Positions 51,944 through 63,510 of a stretch of DNA of 64,000 nt are shown here, one piece after another. The DNA is taken from the NCBI RefSeq assembly GCF_963675165.1, contig NC_087380.1:822303-886302 (forward strand). Direction: 5' to 3'. The notes under the pieces were generated by a model, which searched no databases, was not told the origin of the DNA, and saw nothing but the letters and a program-made list of their open reading frames with translations. This DNA is from Halichondria panicea (taxonomy: Eukaryota > Porifera > Demospongiae > Suberitida > Halichondriidae). Each line of letters starts with the position of its first letter. The first letter of the stretch is position 1. The translations under genes and the position numbers were made by a program.

Positions 51944-53076
51944 TCATCGTTTATATTTTGATTTGGAGTGTTTCCCCAGCATGCAACGCCAGTTCAGTGA
52001 ACCCCGCCTCTTTAGCAATGTCCAGAGCTGTTAGGCCGTCCTAAGGAGGAGACAGAAGGGTTAATAGAGGAGGGGGACAGAAGGGTTAATAGTGGAGGGA
52101 GACAGAAGGGTTAATAGTGAAGAAGTATGCAGTGGATAGGGACACTAGCAGACATAATTATGCAATGCAACAATTATGGGGATATGGTATGAGAATTATA
52201 TTAATGCATCATGCAAATAGCAACCCTTAACTTACATTGTCCCTGAGACTGTGATCTGTGTGAGGGTGTGTGAGAAGTGACCCCACTATCTCTGTATGAC
52301 CACTTTGACCAGCAAACATGAGTGCCGAGGAGCCTGCAGTCATGTGATTGTCATGTGACATGCAGGTACAGATATTGCCACACCCACCTTGTCCCAGAGG
52401 TTATAACGTCGGCACCTTTCTCCAGGAACAGAGAGACCATCTCCAGAGAACCACTGCAGGCGCCAACATCAGAGCAGTCCGTTGATCCTGACACATCAAA
52501 CAAGTTATTAGCATTGTTTGTACGTGTACACGCTATGTAATTATAGACACTGTTTTGGAGGTGTCTATAATCAATATGGAATTTAGAAGCTCAAAGGCCA
52601 GTACTGCTTTAGTATCCCGAGCGTAGCCTGAGGGCTTCTAAATTATGGACACTGACAAACTGACAAAACAGAGTCTATAATTTATACTTGAGACACTTTT
52701 CACTTATCAAATCTTATCAACTAGTGTCTAAATATTATGTGGTACATGTGATTGTGTGTGTTCAACAATGGATATACCCAACTGAATGCAAAGTATAATG
52801 ATTATTGTGTAATGGTTGTAGCCTCATGATCACACACTATCACCAACATCACCATCTCCCTATTTGAACTGTCTATAGTACAATCATTATTACTGTACAC
52901 AATGCATGCTAATAATACATTGTACTGCTAACTCGTATAGTGTTGCTAGGAGACAAGCTCACCTTGTCAGCTGCCTTGTTGATGTCCCCCCTGTCCACCA
53001 GATGTCCCATGATATCTCTGTGTTCACCCACCTCCACACAACAAGCAGCTGCCAGCATCAGTGGAGCGTAGCCAGC
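51944..53076 (-). pseudogene. Ankyrin-repeat gene 3' exons, cluster 2
   Basis: Four ankyrin exons in the order of cluster 1: 53076-52966, about 52491-52392, about 52335-52237 and about 52040-51944. The first encodes AGYAPLMLAAACCVEVGEHR followed by DIMGHLVDRGDINKAADK, and is the best preserved of the three clusters. The later exons carry small indels, such as an extra 'ta' in the donor-side segment near 52404 and a truncated third exon near 52334. No 5' exon or start codon is visible. It is probably a passenger of the duplicated block. Confidence 0.7.
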
Positions 53077-53165
53077 CTGTGTGTGTGTGGTGTGTGTGGG
53101 GGTGGGGGTGTGTGGGTAGGGGTGTGTGTGTGTGAGAGTGTGTGGTGGTGTGGGCGTGTGTGTGG
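53077..53165. repeat. GT-rich low-complexity tract
   Basis: A TG/GGGTG-rich stretch lies directly beside the first ankyrin exon of cluster 2. It is matched at 58514-58565 and, shorter, at 42655-42710. Confidence 0.7.
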
Positions 53166-53388
53166 GGGGGGGAGGCTGTTATACATGTACACTTTATGCA
53201 GTGAAATAAACACACAAAAACTAACGACCACAGTCAATGATCGATTAGGCCTTGCCCAAATTATGCTCAGCCTATTAGTTTAGTCTCCAAGTCTCATGCA
53301 TGCATTGTACCTATTAGTTTTAAATTCTTACCAATTAATTAATTAGCAATTATTACCCAAAAATCACAACAAGAATTATAAACTATAA

Positions 53389-53394
53389 TTTATT
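53389..53394 (-). terminator. Poly(A) signal candidate of beta-helix copy 4
   Basis: The minus strand reads AATAAA about 130 bp beyond the copy 4 stop codon. The same sequence is conserved after copy 5 (about 58789). Confidence 0.4.
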
Positions 53395-53524
53395 ATGTAT
53401 TATTATACCTCATAAATCAGTTCTTAATTTCTCTACATTATGTTAAATTATGCAGCACAATCAAATTATAATTAACATGCACACGTAAATCATTTCTTCT
53501 CTACATACAATGTTAAATGTTTTG

Positions 53525-56500
53525 CTACACATCATCCAGAAGTGGCTCTCTATAATCAGTGGCATTATAGCATTTACGCTGCTGCTTTGCATTGTCCAAC
53601 GTCACTTCCTGTGTTGTCACTTTGTACCTTCCACTTTGTATGAGTTCCTCTTCTTGTACGCTTGTGTTGCCCATTTCTTGTCTCTTCTTCATGGCGAGCC
53701 TCTGAAGCTTGGGTCCGACTGTCTTGGCTATGTGGAAGATTATAATGCAAGCAAACTGCAGGAGAGCAATACAAACTGAGGTAGCAGTCACAGGATTGAT
53801 GGTGTCCTTTTGTCGGACACCTTCCGGTTGGGTTTGATAAAACAAGAATGCTCCACCTAAGATGATAAGGTTAATTAGATACAATACTTCCAGCACTGAT
53901 GCAAACCATTGCTTGTAGGGATAGCCAAAAATGAGTGTGTACAATAGCAGGAGTGTAGCTATAATGGTCATTACCAGTATGTTAGCATTCGGATTGGATG
54001 TCGAGGTTGATGCGGAAACAATCAATATCACTACACGGGAGATGAGCAGAATCCCCGTCCACACTTGATGCTGTCGCTTGTCTTTGAAAGGACCGTAATA
54101 AGTATCAAAAAACGGCATGAATGTGTTAATCCAGCGAAGGGGTCGGTAGTCTGACTTGGCTTTTAGGAAGGGTACTAGAAGGAGAGTCAAAGTGAATGGC
54201 AACCAAAACAATAGCATAAAGAGTAGTGCAACCACCATTAAGACAATGTGTCCCGGTGTTACTCCATATTCAACATTTCCATCCAGGGACCAAACTCTGC
54301 GAATAGAACCATCAGAGCCACTAATGTCAGATGGAGTAAGCACATTTGTGATAATCCTGAACAGCTTCCCATACGATAGCAGGATCAGAGTAGACAAAAC
54401 AGACACAGAATTTCTACCAAAGAATCGAGTAGCTTTTATGGAATACCGAGAAACTAAAATGATGAGGCCAGCAATGCACCAGATGTAGACTGGGAACACA
54501 AACTGTAAACCACTTTTAGTTAGTTGATCCAAATTTTGGCTGAAACAAGTCTCAATATCAAAGTCCAGATTAATCCAAGCTATAGGCACAGTGATGATGT
54601 AGTAGCCAATGCTCCGCTGTGGGAACAATATAGCATTGTTAATCCACACAACATTTGCGTAGAATATGAGTCCATTTATGGTACCATTGGCAACTGTGAT
54701 GTCGAACAGTGTAATCATAACAACCAATAAAATCCCGAGGATGGCGAACACAATCAACAGAGCAACAGAACTATTGTCATGACATTGTATGCATCGATCA
54801 CCTCCTAATTGCAGGCTGTAGTTGCCTTTACATCTCCCACACAGTATTCCAGCACGGTTGGAGCTGCACTGTGAATCAGGGGATGTCAAGTGAACAGGTA
54901 TTTCAGACCTAGTGCAGTAGTCACTAGAACAGTATTGATGCCAGTAGTATAGGCCTGTTTCATGTTTGGCAGTGTCCACTCCCACCCACACAGTTCCTTC
55001 TCTGGTGATGTAGCCAGTGTGGTTTTGAATCTCACAGGTTAGCTTCAACTGCTTACTGCTTTCGTCGCATTCGCACATATCTAAAGTCTTATTAAGCTGA
55101 AATCCCAGTGGACAGTTATCAACAGTGATGTTAATGAAGATGACCGTAGTGAGAAGAGCTGCACACGGTACTGAGGTATCGCTGCATTCATCAGAATGTA
55201 TGTTTTTTATACTTTCTTTAATTATATCGTCAGGATTGCCTTGAACAAATGATTCTTCAACAGAGAGCCCTAGTTGAAGGGGCCTGCTTGTTTGATTAGA
55301 CAATACTTTGTAGGTTAGCGTCGTGCATTGCTCGTAGTCATTGATAAATTTTATATGTTGACCATCACTGATATTTCCAACTTTCTTATCCAGTACAGTA
55401 GCAAACACAGATCCTGTTACTCTGCTAAAGTTAAATCCCACGAGAGCTACAGAAATCTCAAAGCTTTCCCCTGGAAACCTCGTCTCGTTTAATACAAGGT
55501 ATGCACGGTTTTGACACTGTGGTGTATTGTGTAGACAGAAACACACTCGAGAAGGGTTTGATGCAAGTCGAGAAGTACTCGGTACTGAGTTATCAAAATG
55601 AAAGATACTATCCTCTGAAACTGAACATTCATCATTGCCATATGACATTTCTGTTAGTCCGAAGATGTCCCTTCCACCAAAATCAGCATTGTTCCCAAAG
55701 AACACCACATTCGGAGTATCACCACTTGTGTGGTTATTGTTATAAAAGCAATGTTTACTTAAGGTAAATTTTAAACCTACATTCTCCAGAGGAACTAGCA
55801 GCTGTGGAGAGACAATTAAATCTGTAGCAATGTAGATCCCTCCACCATACTCCAAAGCTGTATTGTTCTCAAAACGTGTAGTCGATCCTGAATCAAATGA
55901 CACTGCTGATTGATACAAGGCCAGACCACCTCCTCTTACTGCAATGTTGTTAGAAAACACATTCTCTCCTGACAACTGGAAGATACTTCTGGAGGCTAGG
56001 ATTGGTGTTCCGCTATTGTTATTGAATGTACAGTCCTTGAAAATTATTGTTGGGTTTTGTTGACAGACATTCACTAACCACATGCATATTCTGTTTCGTG
56101 TGAAAGAACAGTTATCTATCATGATATTAAAGTGTTCTTCTATGTCTTCATTATAATATAGCACAACTCCAAAATCATTGCTATCCATCTGAGAGTTTCG
56201 GACTGTTATGCCGGAGTCCCATGATAGAATGCCGATACCATTAATACGACTTATACTGGAATTGACAATCGTCACATTTGGTATGTTTCGAAAAAATAAT
56301 GCATATGTGTCAAACTTAAATATCATACTGTCCTCAATCAAACAATTTTGTACTGATTGAACACGGACTCCTGCACTGGTCTGAGCAGAACTCGATATAA
56401 TTGAGTTTTTGATTGTTATTGAGCTGTCAACATCCAGGTCTGGAGGTACGTCACTATATAGCTGTAGTGAAACATTCTCAAACAAAAGTCCTTCGATCAA

Positions 56501-56860
56501 TGCCTTTGCTGATGCTATGATTTTCCAACCAATATCCATGTCACATTGATGACCAGTGTCCGCACGACCAATAACCTTCGGGCGTTGTCCCTGGCTTGGA
56601 AGTACTGGCTGCAAAATTATAAAACTAGTGTTAACAGTAAGGTAGTCGCTGAGAATGTGAACTCCCTCCAGGAATATCAGAGTGATGTTGTTGTAGCCAG
56701 ATAATAAACTCTGGTTTTGAGCATACTGGTCCAGGGTGTAACAAGGTTGAGGACAGTCAGCTGGGGCTGGGAGGATTGGGGTGACATGGAAGGTCTCTGC
56801 CATGCAAGGAGAGAGGAGACCAGCTGTCACTAACAAACCGAGTAGTTGAAGCATCTGCAT
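53525..56860 (-). CDS. Beta-helix multi-membrane-pass receptor, copy 4 (intact)
   Basis: An intronless frame of 1111 residues starting MQMLQLLGLLVTAGLLSPC. The architecture is that of copy 3: signal peptide, CPQPC, beta-helix rungs (NVTIVNSSISRINGIGIL, SGITVRNSQMDSNDFGVV), many NxS/T sites, the CGRCKGNYSLQ...CIQC motif, about ten membrane segments and a tail ending YREPLLDDV. By eye the membrane domain is almost identical to copy 3, while the first 330 residues differ a great deal. For example, this copy has an IIASAKALIEGLLFENVSL segment and a FKDCTFNNNSGTP rung. Its tail (TLDNAKQQRKCYN) groups it with copies 2 and 5. The missing second N-terminal residue pair (MQM for MYKM) is the only change at the start. 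Upstream it keeps the CACGCC block (56913-56932). It is likely to be functional. Confidence 0.87.
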   Translation of the reverse strand: MQMLQLLGLLVTAGLLSPCMAETFHVTPILPAPADCPQPCYTLDQYAQNQSLLSGYNNITLIFLEGVHILSDYLTVNTSFIILQPVLPSQGQRPKVIGRADTGHQCDMDIGWKIIASAKALIEGLLFENVSLQLYSDVPPDLDVDSSITIKNSIISSSAQTSAGVRVQSVQNCLIEDSMIFKFDTYALFFRNIPNVTIVNSSISRINGIGILSWDSGITVRNSQMDSNDFGVVLYYNEDIEEHFNIMIDNCSFTRNRICMWLVNVCQQNPTIIFKDCTFNNNSGTPILASRSIFQLSGENVFSNNIAVRGGGLALYQSAVSFDSGSTTRFENNTALEYGGGIYIATDLIVSPQLLVPLENVGLKFTLSKHCFYNNNHTSGDTPNVVFFGNNADFGGRDIFGLTEMSYGNDECSVSEDSIFHFDNSVPSTSRLASNPSRVCFCLHNTPQCQNRAYLVLNETRFPGESFEISVALVGFNFSRVTGSVFATVLDKKVGNISDGQHIKFINDYEQCTTLTYKVLSNQTSRPLQLGLSVEESFVQGNPDDIIKESIKNIHSDECSDTSVPCAALLTTVIFINITVDNCPLGFQLNKTLDMCECDESSKQLKLTCEIQNHTGYITREGTVWVGVDTAKHETGLYYWHQYCSSDYCTRSEIPVHLTSPDSQCSSNRAGILCGRCKGNYSLQLGGDRCIQCHDNSSVALLIVFAILGILLVVMITLFDITVANGTINGLIFYANVVWINNAILFPQRSIGYYIITVPIAWINLDFDIETCFSQNLDQLTKSGLQFVFPVYIWCIAGLIILVSRYSIKATRFFGRNSVSVLSTLILLSYGKLFRIITNVLTPSDISGSDGSIRRVWSLDGNVEYGVTPGHIVLMVVALLFMLLFWLPFTLTLLLVPFLKAKSDYRPLRWINTFMPFFDTYYGPFKDKRQHQVWTGILLISRVVILIVSASTSTSNPNANILVMTIIATLLLLYTLIFGYPYKQWFASVLEVLYLINLIILGGAFLFYQTQPEGVRQKDTINPVTATSVCIALLQFACIIIFHIAKTVGPKLQRLAMKKRQEMGNTSVQEEELIQSGRYKVTTQEVTLDNAKQQRKCYNATDYREPLLDDV

Positions 56861-56912
56861 TGCTGCGAAACAACCGCGCGCAAGCTTAATATAGCTCTTG
56901 GCTTCTTCTTGC

Positions 56913-56932
56913 AGAAAAACAGGCGTGGCTGG
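56913..56932 (-). promoter_or_regulatory. Conserved upstream block, copy 4
   Basis: Reads AGCCACGCCTGTTTTTCTGC on the minus strand, about 55-70 bp before the copy 4 ATG. It matches the blocks upstream of copies 1 and 2. Confidence 0.4.
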
Positions 56933-57272
56933 TACGCGCGCGCAGTCATGCAGTCATGCAGATGACCGCATCCGATCATCGACTCTTTCTTTGTTACCTC
57001 CAACCAACCACAACAGTACTAACATTTTAGTGTTGGATACTAATCCTAAACAGAAACCTTTGACCTTGACTATATCCTCTTCTGGCATATATACATGTAT
57101 AATATAGCGGCCCCCCAGAGACTGGAGCATGGAATCAAGGCAATACAAAAACTCGGTCACACCTCAATCCGTGAATACACTTAAAATGGATGCACTCAAC
57201 ACAGAATGATAAAAGAGATACAAAAAATGGGCACATGATCATTGATAAAATCTACAATCCTAGAGACTGTTG

Positions 57273-58513
57273 TTATCGTTTATATTTTGATTTGGAGTGT
57301 TTCCCCAGCAACGCCATTAAGTTCAGTGAACCCCGCCTCTTTAGCAATGTCCAGAGCTGTTAGGCCGTCCTAGGAGGAGACAGAAGGGTTAATAGTGGAG
57401 GGAGACAGAAGTAGGCAGTGGATAGAGACACTAGCACTAGACATATGCAACAATTATGGGGATGGTATTAGAATGCATCATGCAAATAGCAACCCTTGAC
57501 TTACATTATCCCTGAGGCTGGTATCTGTGTGAGGGTGTGTGAGAAGTGACCCCACTATCTCTGTATGACTACTCTGGACTAGCAAACATGAGTGCTGAGG
57601 AGCCGTCTTACAGTCATGTGATTGTCATGTGACATGCTGGTACAGATATTGCCACACCCACCTTATCCCGGAGGTTAACGTCGGCACCTTTCTCAAGGAA
57701 CAGAGAGACCATCTCCAGAGAACCACTGCAGGCAGCCAACATCAGAGCAGTCCGTTGATCCTGACACATCAAACAAGTTATTAGCATTGTTCGTACGCTA
57801 TGTAATTATAGACACTGTTTTGGAGGTGTCTATAATCAATATGGAATTTAGAAGCTCAAAGGCCAGTACTGCTTTAGTCAGTATCCCGAGCATAGCCAGG
57901 GTACTATACAAGTGCCTGAGGGCTTCTAAATCATGGACACTGACGAAACAGTGTCTATAATTTATACTTGAGGCACTTTTCACTTATCAAATCTTATCAA
58001 CTAGTGTCTAAATATTACGTGGTACATGTGCTTGTGTGTGTTCAACAATGGATATACCGAACTGAATGCAAAGTATAATCATTATTGTGTAATGGTTGTA
58101 GCCTCACTATCACATACTATCACCAACATCACCATCTCCCTATTTGAACTGTCTATAGTACAGTCATTAATTTATTACTGTACACAATGCATGCTAATAA
58201 TACATTGTACTGCTAACTGGTATAGTGTTGCTAGGAGACAGGTTCACCTTGTCAGCTGCCTTGTTGATGTCCGGGCCCCCCTGTCCACCAGATGTCCCAT
58301 GATGTCTCTGGGCCCCCTCCCCACACAGGTGCTGATACAGCTGGGCTTTTAGCATAATTATACCCGTAAATTGTTAGGTGCTTTTCATCAATAAGAATAG
58401 AGTCATTCAGATGAATACATAATAACTAGCAGCAGTTGTATATATGCCGTGTACCTGTGTTCACCCACCTCCACACAACAAGCAGCTGCCAGCATCAGTG
58501 GAGTGTAGCCAGC
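57273..58513 (-). pseudogene. Ankyrin-repeat gene 3' exons, cluster 3
   Basis: Same four exons: 58513-58249, about 57762-57663, about 57613-57509 and about 57370-57273. The first exon is split by a roughly 150-bp insertion (58309-58457) into CCVEVGEHR and MGHLVDRG-type parts. The stop codon of the last exon is TAA, not TGA. With an interrupted first exon and no 5' end, it is a non-functional fragment. Confidence 0.7.
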
Positions 58514-58924
58514 CTGTGTGTGTGTGGTGTGTGTGTGTGGTGTGGGCGTGTGTGTGTGTGGGGGGAGGCTGTTATACATGTACACCGGCTTTATGCAGTG
58601 AAATACCTGGCCTTAAAACACACAAAAGTAACCACCACAGTCAATGATCGATTAGGCCTTGCCCAAATTATGCTCAAAATTTTGCCTATTAATTTAGTCC
58701 CCAAGTCTCATGCATTGTACCTATTAGTTTTAATTAATTAATTAGCAATTATTACCCAAAAATCATCGACAAGAATTATAAACTATAATTTATTATGTAT
58801 TATTATACCTCATAAATCAGTTCTTAATTTCTCTACATTATGTTAAATTATGCAGCACAATCAAATTATAAATAACATACACACGTAAATCATTTCTTCT
58901 CTACATACAATGTTAAATGCTTTG

Positions 58925-61900
58925 CTACACATCATCCAGAAGTGGCTCTCTATAATCAGTGGCATTATAGGAATTACGCTGCTGCTTTGCATTGTCCAAC
59001 GTCACTTCCTGTGTTGTCACTTTGTACCTTGCACCTTCTTTGCCTGCATCTTCTTTTACACCTGTAATAATGTCTACTTCTGTTTTCTTCTTCTTGGCGA
59101 GCCTCTGAAGCTTGGGTCCGACCTTCTTGGCTATGTGGAAGATTATAATACAAGCAAACTGCAGGAGAGCAATACAAACTGAGGTAGCAGTCACAGGATT
59201 GATGGTGTCATTTTGTCGGACATCTTCCGGTTGGGTTTGATAAAACAAGAATGCTCCACCTAAGATGATGAGGTTGAACAGGTACAATACTTCCAGCACA
59301 GACGCAAACCATTGCTTGTAGAGATAGCCAACAATGGATGTGTACAATAGCAAGAGTGTGGCTATAATGGTCATTACCAGTATGTTAGCATTCGGATTTG
59401 ATGTTGAGGTTGATGCGGAAACAATCAATATCACTACACGGGAGATAAGCAGAATCCCCGTCCACACTTGATGCTGTTTCTTGTCTTTGAAAGGACCATA
59501 AAAGGTATCAAAAAACGGCTTGAATGTGTTAATCCAGCGAAGGGGTCGGTAGTCTGACTTGGCTTTTAGGAAGGATACTAGAAGGAGAGTCAAAGTGAAT
59601 GGCAACCAAAACAATAGCATAAAGAGTAGTGCAACCACCATTAAGACAATGTGTCCGGGTGTTATTCCATATTCAACATTTCCATCCAGGGACCAAACTC
59701 TGCGAATAGAACCATCAGAGCCAGAAATGTTAGATGGAGTAAACACATTTGTGATAATCCTGAACAGTTTCCCATAAGATAGCAGGATCAGAGTAGATAA
59801 AACAGCAACTGAGTTTCTACCAAAGAATCGAGTAGCTTTTATGGAATACCGAGAAACTAAAATGATGAGACCAGCAATGCACCAGATGTAGACTGGAAAC
59901 ACAAACTGTAAACCACTTTTAGTTAGTTGATCCAAATTTTGGCTGAAACAAGTCTCAATACCAAAGTCCAGATTAATCCAAGCTATAGGTACAGTGATGA
60001 TGTAGTAGCCAATGTTCCGCTGTGGGAACAATATAGCATTGTTAATCCACACAACATTTGCGTAGAATATGAGTCCATTTATGGTACCATTGGCAACTGT
60101 GAAGTCAAAGAATGTAATCATAGCAACCAATAAAATCCCGAGGATGGCGAACACAATCAACAGAGCAACAGAGCTATTGTCATGACATTGTATGCACCGA
60201 TCACCTCCTAATTGCAGGCTGTAGTTGCCTTTACATCTCCCACACAAATTCCAGCATGGTTCGAGCTGCACTGTGAATCAGGGGATGCCAAGTGAACAGG
60301 TATTGCAGACCTACTGCAGTAGTCACTAGGACAGTACTGATACAAGTAGTAAAGGTCAGTTTCATTTTTAGTGTCAATTCCCACCCACACAGTTCCTTCT
60401 CTGGTGATGTAGCCGGTGTGGTTTTGAATCTCACAAGTTAACTTCAACTGCTTACTGCTTTCGTCGCAACCGCACATACTTGAAGTATTAAGCTGAAACC
60501 CCAGTGGACAGTTATCAACAGTGATGTTAATGAAGATGGCCGTAGTGAGAAGAGCTGTACATGGTAGTGAGTTGTTGTTGCACATAGGGGAGTATATGTT
60601 ACTTACACTTTCTTTAATTATATCGTCTTGATTGCCTTGAACAAACGATTCTTCAACGGAGAGGCTTAGTTGAAGGGGTCTGCTTGTTTGGTTGGACAAT
60701 ACTGTGTAGGTTAGTTCTGTGCATTGTAAATAATCATTGATAGATTGTATATGTTGATTATCATTGATACTTCCAGTATTCTCATCCAGTACAGTAGCAA
60801 ACACAGGTCCTGTTACTCTACTAAAGTTGAATCCTACAAGAACTACGGAAATATTAAAGCTCTCTCCAGGAAACCTCATCTCGTTTAATACAAGGTATGA
60901 ACGGTTTTGACACTGTTGTGTATTGTGTACACAGAAACACACTCGAGAAGGATCTGATGCAAGTCGCGATGTACTCGGTACTGATTCATCAAAATGAAAC
61001 CATTTATCCTCTGAAACTGACCAATCATCCTCGTATGATACTTCTGTTAGTCCGAAGATGTCCCTTCCACCGAAATTAGCATTGTTCCCAAAGAAATGCA
61101 CTTGAATATTATCATTTTCATACTCTTTATAAAAGCAAGTTGGGAATAGGGGAAAGGAAATCAATTGCTTACAGGATATATCATTTTCCAAGGCAACTAC
61201 TAGTTGTGGAAGGAGAGGTGAATTTGTAGCAATGTAGATTCCCCCACCATACTCTATAGCTGTTTGTTCTCAAAGCGTGTAGTAGATCCTGAATCAAATG
61301 TCACAGTTGATTGATACAAGGCCAGACCACCTCCTCTTATTGCAATGTTGTTAGAAAACACATTCTTTCCAGACAACTGGAAGGTACTTTGGTGGGCTAT
61401 AATTGGTGTTCCGTTGTTGTTATCAAATGTACAGTCTCTGAAAATTATTTTTGAGATACTTAATAAGCATATTCCAAAGAATCTGTTTTGTGTGAAGGAC
61501 ACTTCAATCATTTGTGCATCACGCGGACTAGTTAGCATAACTCCAAAATCAGTATTATCAATTGAACAATTTTGGAGTGTTATGTTTGAGCCATATGCTA
61601 CAATGCCGAAACCATTAATATAGCTTATGTTGGAATTGACAATCGTCACATTTGGTACAACAATAATCGTTAATGCATACTTGTCCAACTTAAATATCAC
61701 ACTGTCCTCAATCAAGAGATCTGTTGCTGTGAAAGTGAATCCTACACGGATGGGAGCAAGTATAGAATTTTTAGCGTGAGATATAGTCGAGTTTTTGATT
61801 GTTACTGAGATTTTAACATCTTTCGATAATGATAATGCAACAAAAGGAACTAAGTACAAGCCACACCGTCGAATAACAAGTTTATAATCACGATTCCAGT

Positions 61901-62329
61901 TTATATATAGGTAAACATCAACCAACAAAAGTCCTTCGATCAATATTATTATTTGATGCACTGATATTTATAATTTAAATGTTGACTAATAACCTTCGGT
62001 GGTTGTCCCTGGTTTGGAAGTGCTGGCTGCAAGATTATGAGGTTAGTTTCAACAGACAGCTTGTTGCTGAGATCGTGAACTCCCTCCAGGAATATCAGAG
62101 TGATGTTGTTGTGGCCAGATAATAAACTCTGGTTTTGAGTAAACTGGTCCAGGGTGTAACAAGGTTGAGGACAGTCAGCTGGGGCAGGGAGGGTTGGGGT
62201 GACATAGAAGGTCTCTGCCATGCAAGGAGAGAGGAGACCAACTGTCACTAGCAGGCCGAGTAGATGAAGCATCTTGTATGTGGGGCCGGGGGTGAGGAGG
62301 AAGGTCCTACCGCATATCCATGTGCGCAC
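58925..62329 (-). pseudogene. Beta-helix multi-membrane-pass receptor, copy 5 (frameshifted)
   Basis: Four overlapping frame pieces cover the whole family protein: 62329-61949 (signal peptide, CPQPC), 61961-61254 (beta-helix rungs), 61191-60208 (ectodomain to the SDYCSRSAIP linker) and 60271-58925 (membrane domain and tail). The breaks are a junction near 61955, a 1-bp loss near 61262 ('gctgtttgttc' for 'gctgtattgttc') and a 2-bp loss near 60246 in the CGRC region ('acacaaattcc' for 'acacagtattcc'). The usual start ATG is ACA; other Met codons remain. The tail has an insertion (TGVKEDAGKEGARYKV) but keeps YREPLLDDV. The pseudogene is young, since each lesion is small. Sequencing or assembly error is a possible alternative for one or two of the indels. 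Confidence 0.8.
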
Positions 62330-62438
62330 GAATCACTACAAGTTCAGTGCATTGATGTCATTTGTTATGCGTAGCCAGTCTGCTGTTGCACAGTTGAGTT
62401 GTGAAACCACATAGCTGCACCGCTAGCTTTGACAAATC

Positions 62439-63501
62439 TAGCCTCGATCCCAGGCCGAGTTTTCGCTTTTACAACGGTTAGGCCAACAACTAGGCCTGGT
62501 ACTAGTTGTTTGCGCATGCGTCAAATTTTCATTGTATTTGTGGTCGGCAAAAATATTTATAGTCGAAATTTGTACACAGAAAATGCACAGAGTGAGTACA
62601 CAAAAGATTCACATAGAGAGCTGCTTCACAAGGGCCTGGGGAGTTGCCAGTTGTGCTGCAGCACGATTACAGTGACCCAGGGCAACTTCAGGCTGATTGA
62701 ATGCCTTCAAATTACGTTTCAAAAAGATTTAGCAGGCTGCTGGACTTTTCTGATTCTAGGCCCCAACTCGTAACTCTTGAGAAAACATAGATTCTCTTGA
62801 TGCCTCTGAGCTACCCAGCAACGCTCGAACGAGCAGGTCATACTTCAGTCCTGTAAGCATAGGACAATAATTATCAAAGACGGTTAAACCCTTACCTTAA
62901 ACTGTCCAGTCTCGTCCGTTAGTATAGCCAAGAGGAGCACTGTTGGGATAGCTGGATATTAGCCATTGCTCCTGTACAGAGAAGTAGACATTCTAAACAC
63001 GTGTAGATCTATATTAAATTTCTCGTATTAAACAGGTTATAGTGTCATTGTCGACGAGCTGATGATGGCAGCACCAAGTTCTCTAGCTCACACTCTTCAC
63101 TTGATCCACCATATTAATGATGAAACTATAGTCTACCTAGCTTGATCTTGCCAAACATGAACAAGATTTGATAGCACAGGGCCCACACAAAAATGTCTGA
63201 CCTTAACAAGCTTGACAAAGCTTTATACCTCTTCCCTTGTTGTTCAGTCTTCAGAATAATGTTTTCTAAGCTTCAGAGAAGAGAGAAGCTTCAGCTAGCT
63301 AAGAGCCATTCCAATAATGATAAAACGGGAACTGACTTCTAGTACACGATAGTACACGAATATAAATGTCACGAAAGTGAACGAGAATATCCATTTGTCA
63401 GAATCTGACAAACGACTGACGCATGCGCAGACAACTAGTACCAGGCCTAGTTGTTTGCCTAACCGTTATAAAAGCGAAAACTCGGCCTGGGATCGAGGCT
63501 A
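62439..63501. mobile_element. 1.06-kb Mutator-like foldback element
   Basis: Long inverted repeats: 62439-62525 begins TAGCCTCGATCCCAGGCCGA, and 63412-63501 is its inverse. They include 'aacaactaggcctggtacta' and 'gcgcatgcgtca' motifs. The flanking 9-mers tgacaaatc (62430-62438) and tggcaaatc (63502-63510) differ by one base, a probable 9-bp target duplication. The interior has no transposase frame. It is the longest member of the family that includes 2502-2591 and 43446-43503. Confidence 0.8.
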
Positions 63502-63510
63502 TGGCAAATC

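Noticed and set aside
53510-53779. Plus-strand frames opposite the receptor tails (also at 32472, 48307 and 58910)
   Set aside because: They are antisense shadows repeated at every copy because the coding strand is conserved. They show no independent start or codon signal.
48310-56860. Interpretation of the beta-helix proteins as secreted pectate lyases
   Set aside because: No catalytic lyase motif is visible, and the C-terminal multi-pass domain makes a membrane protein far more likely.
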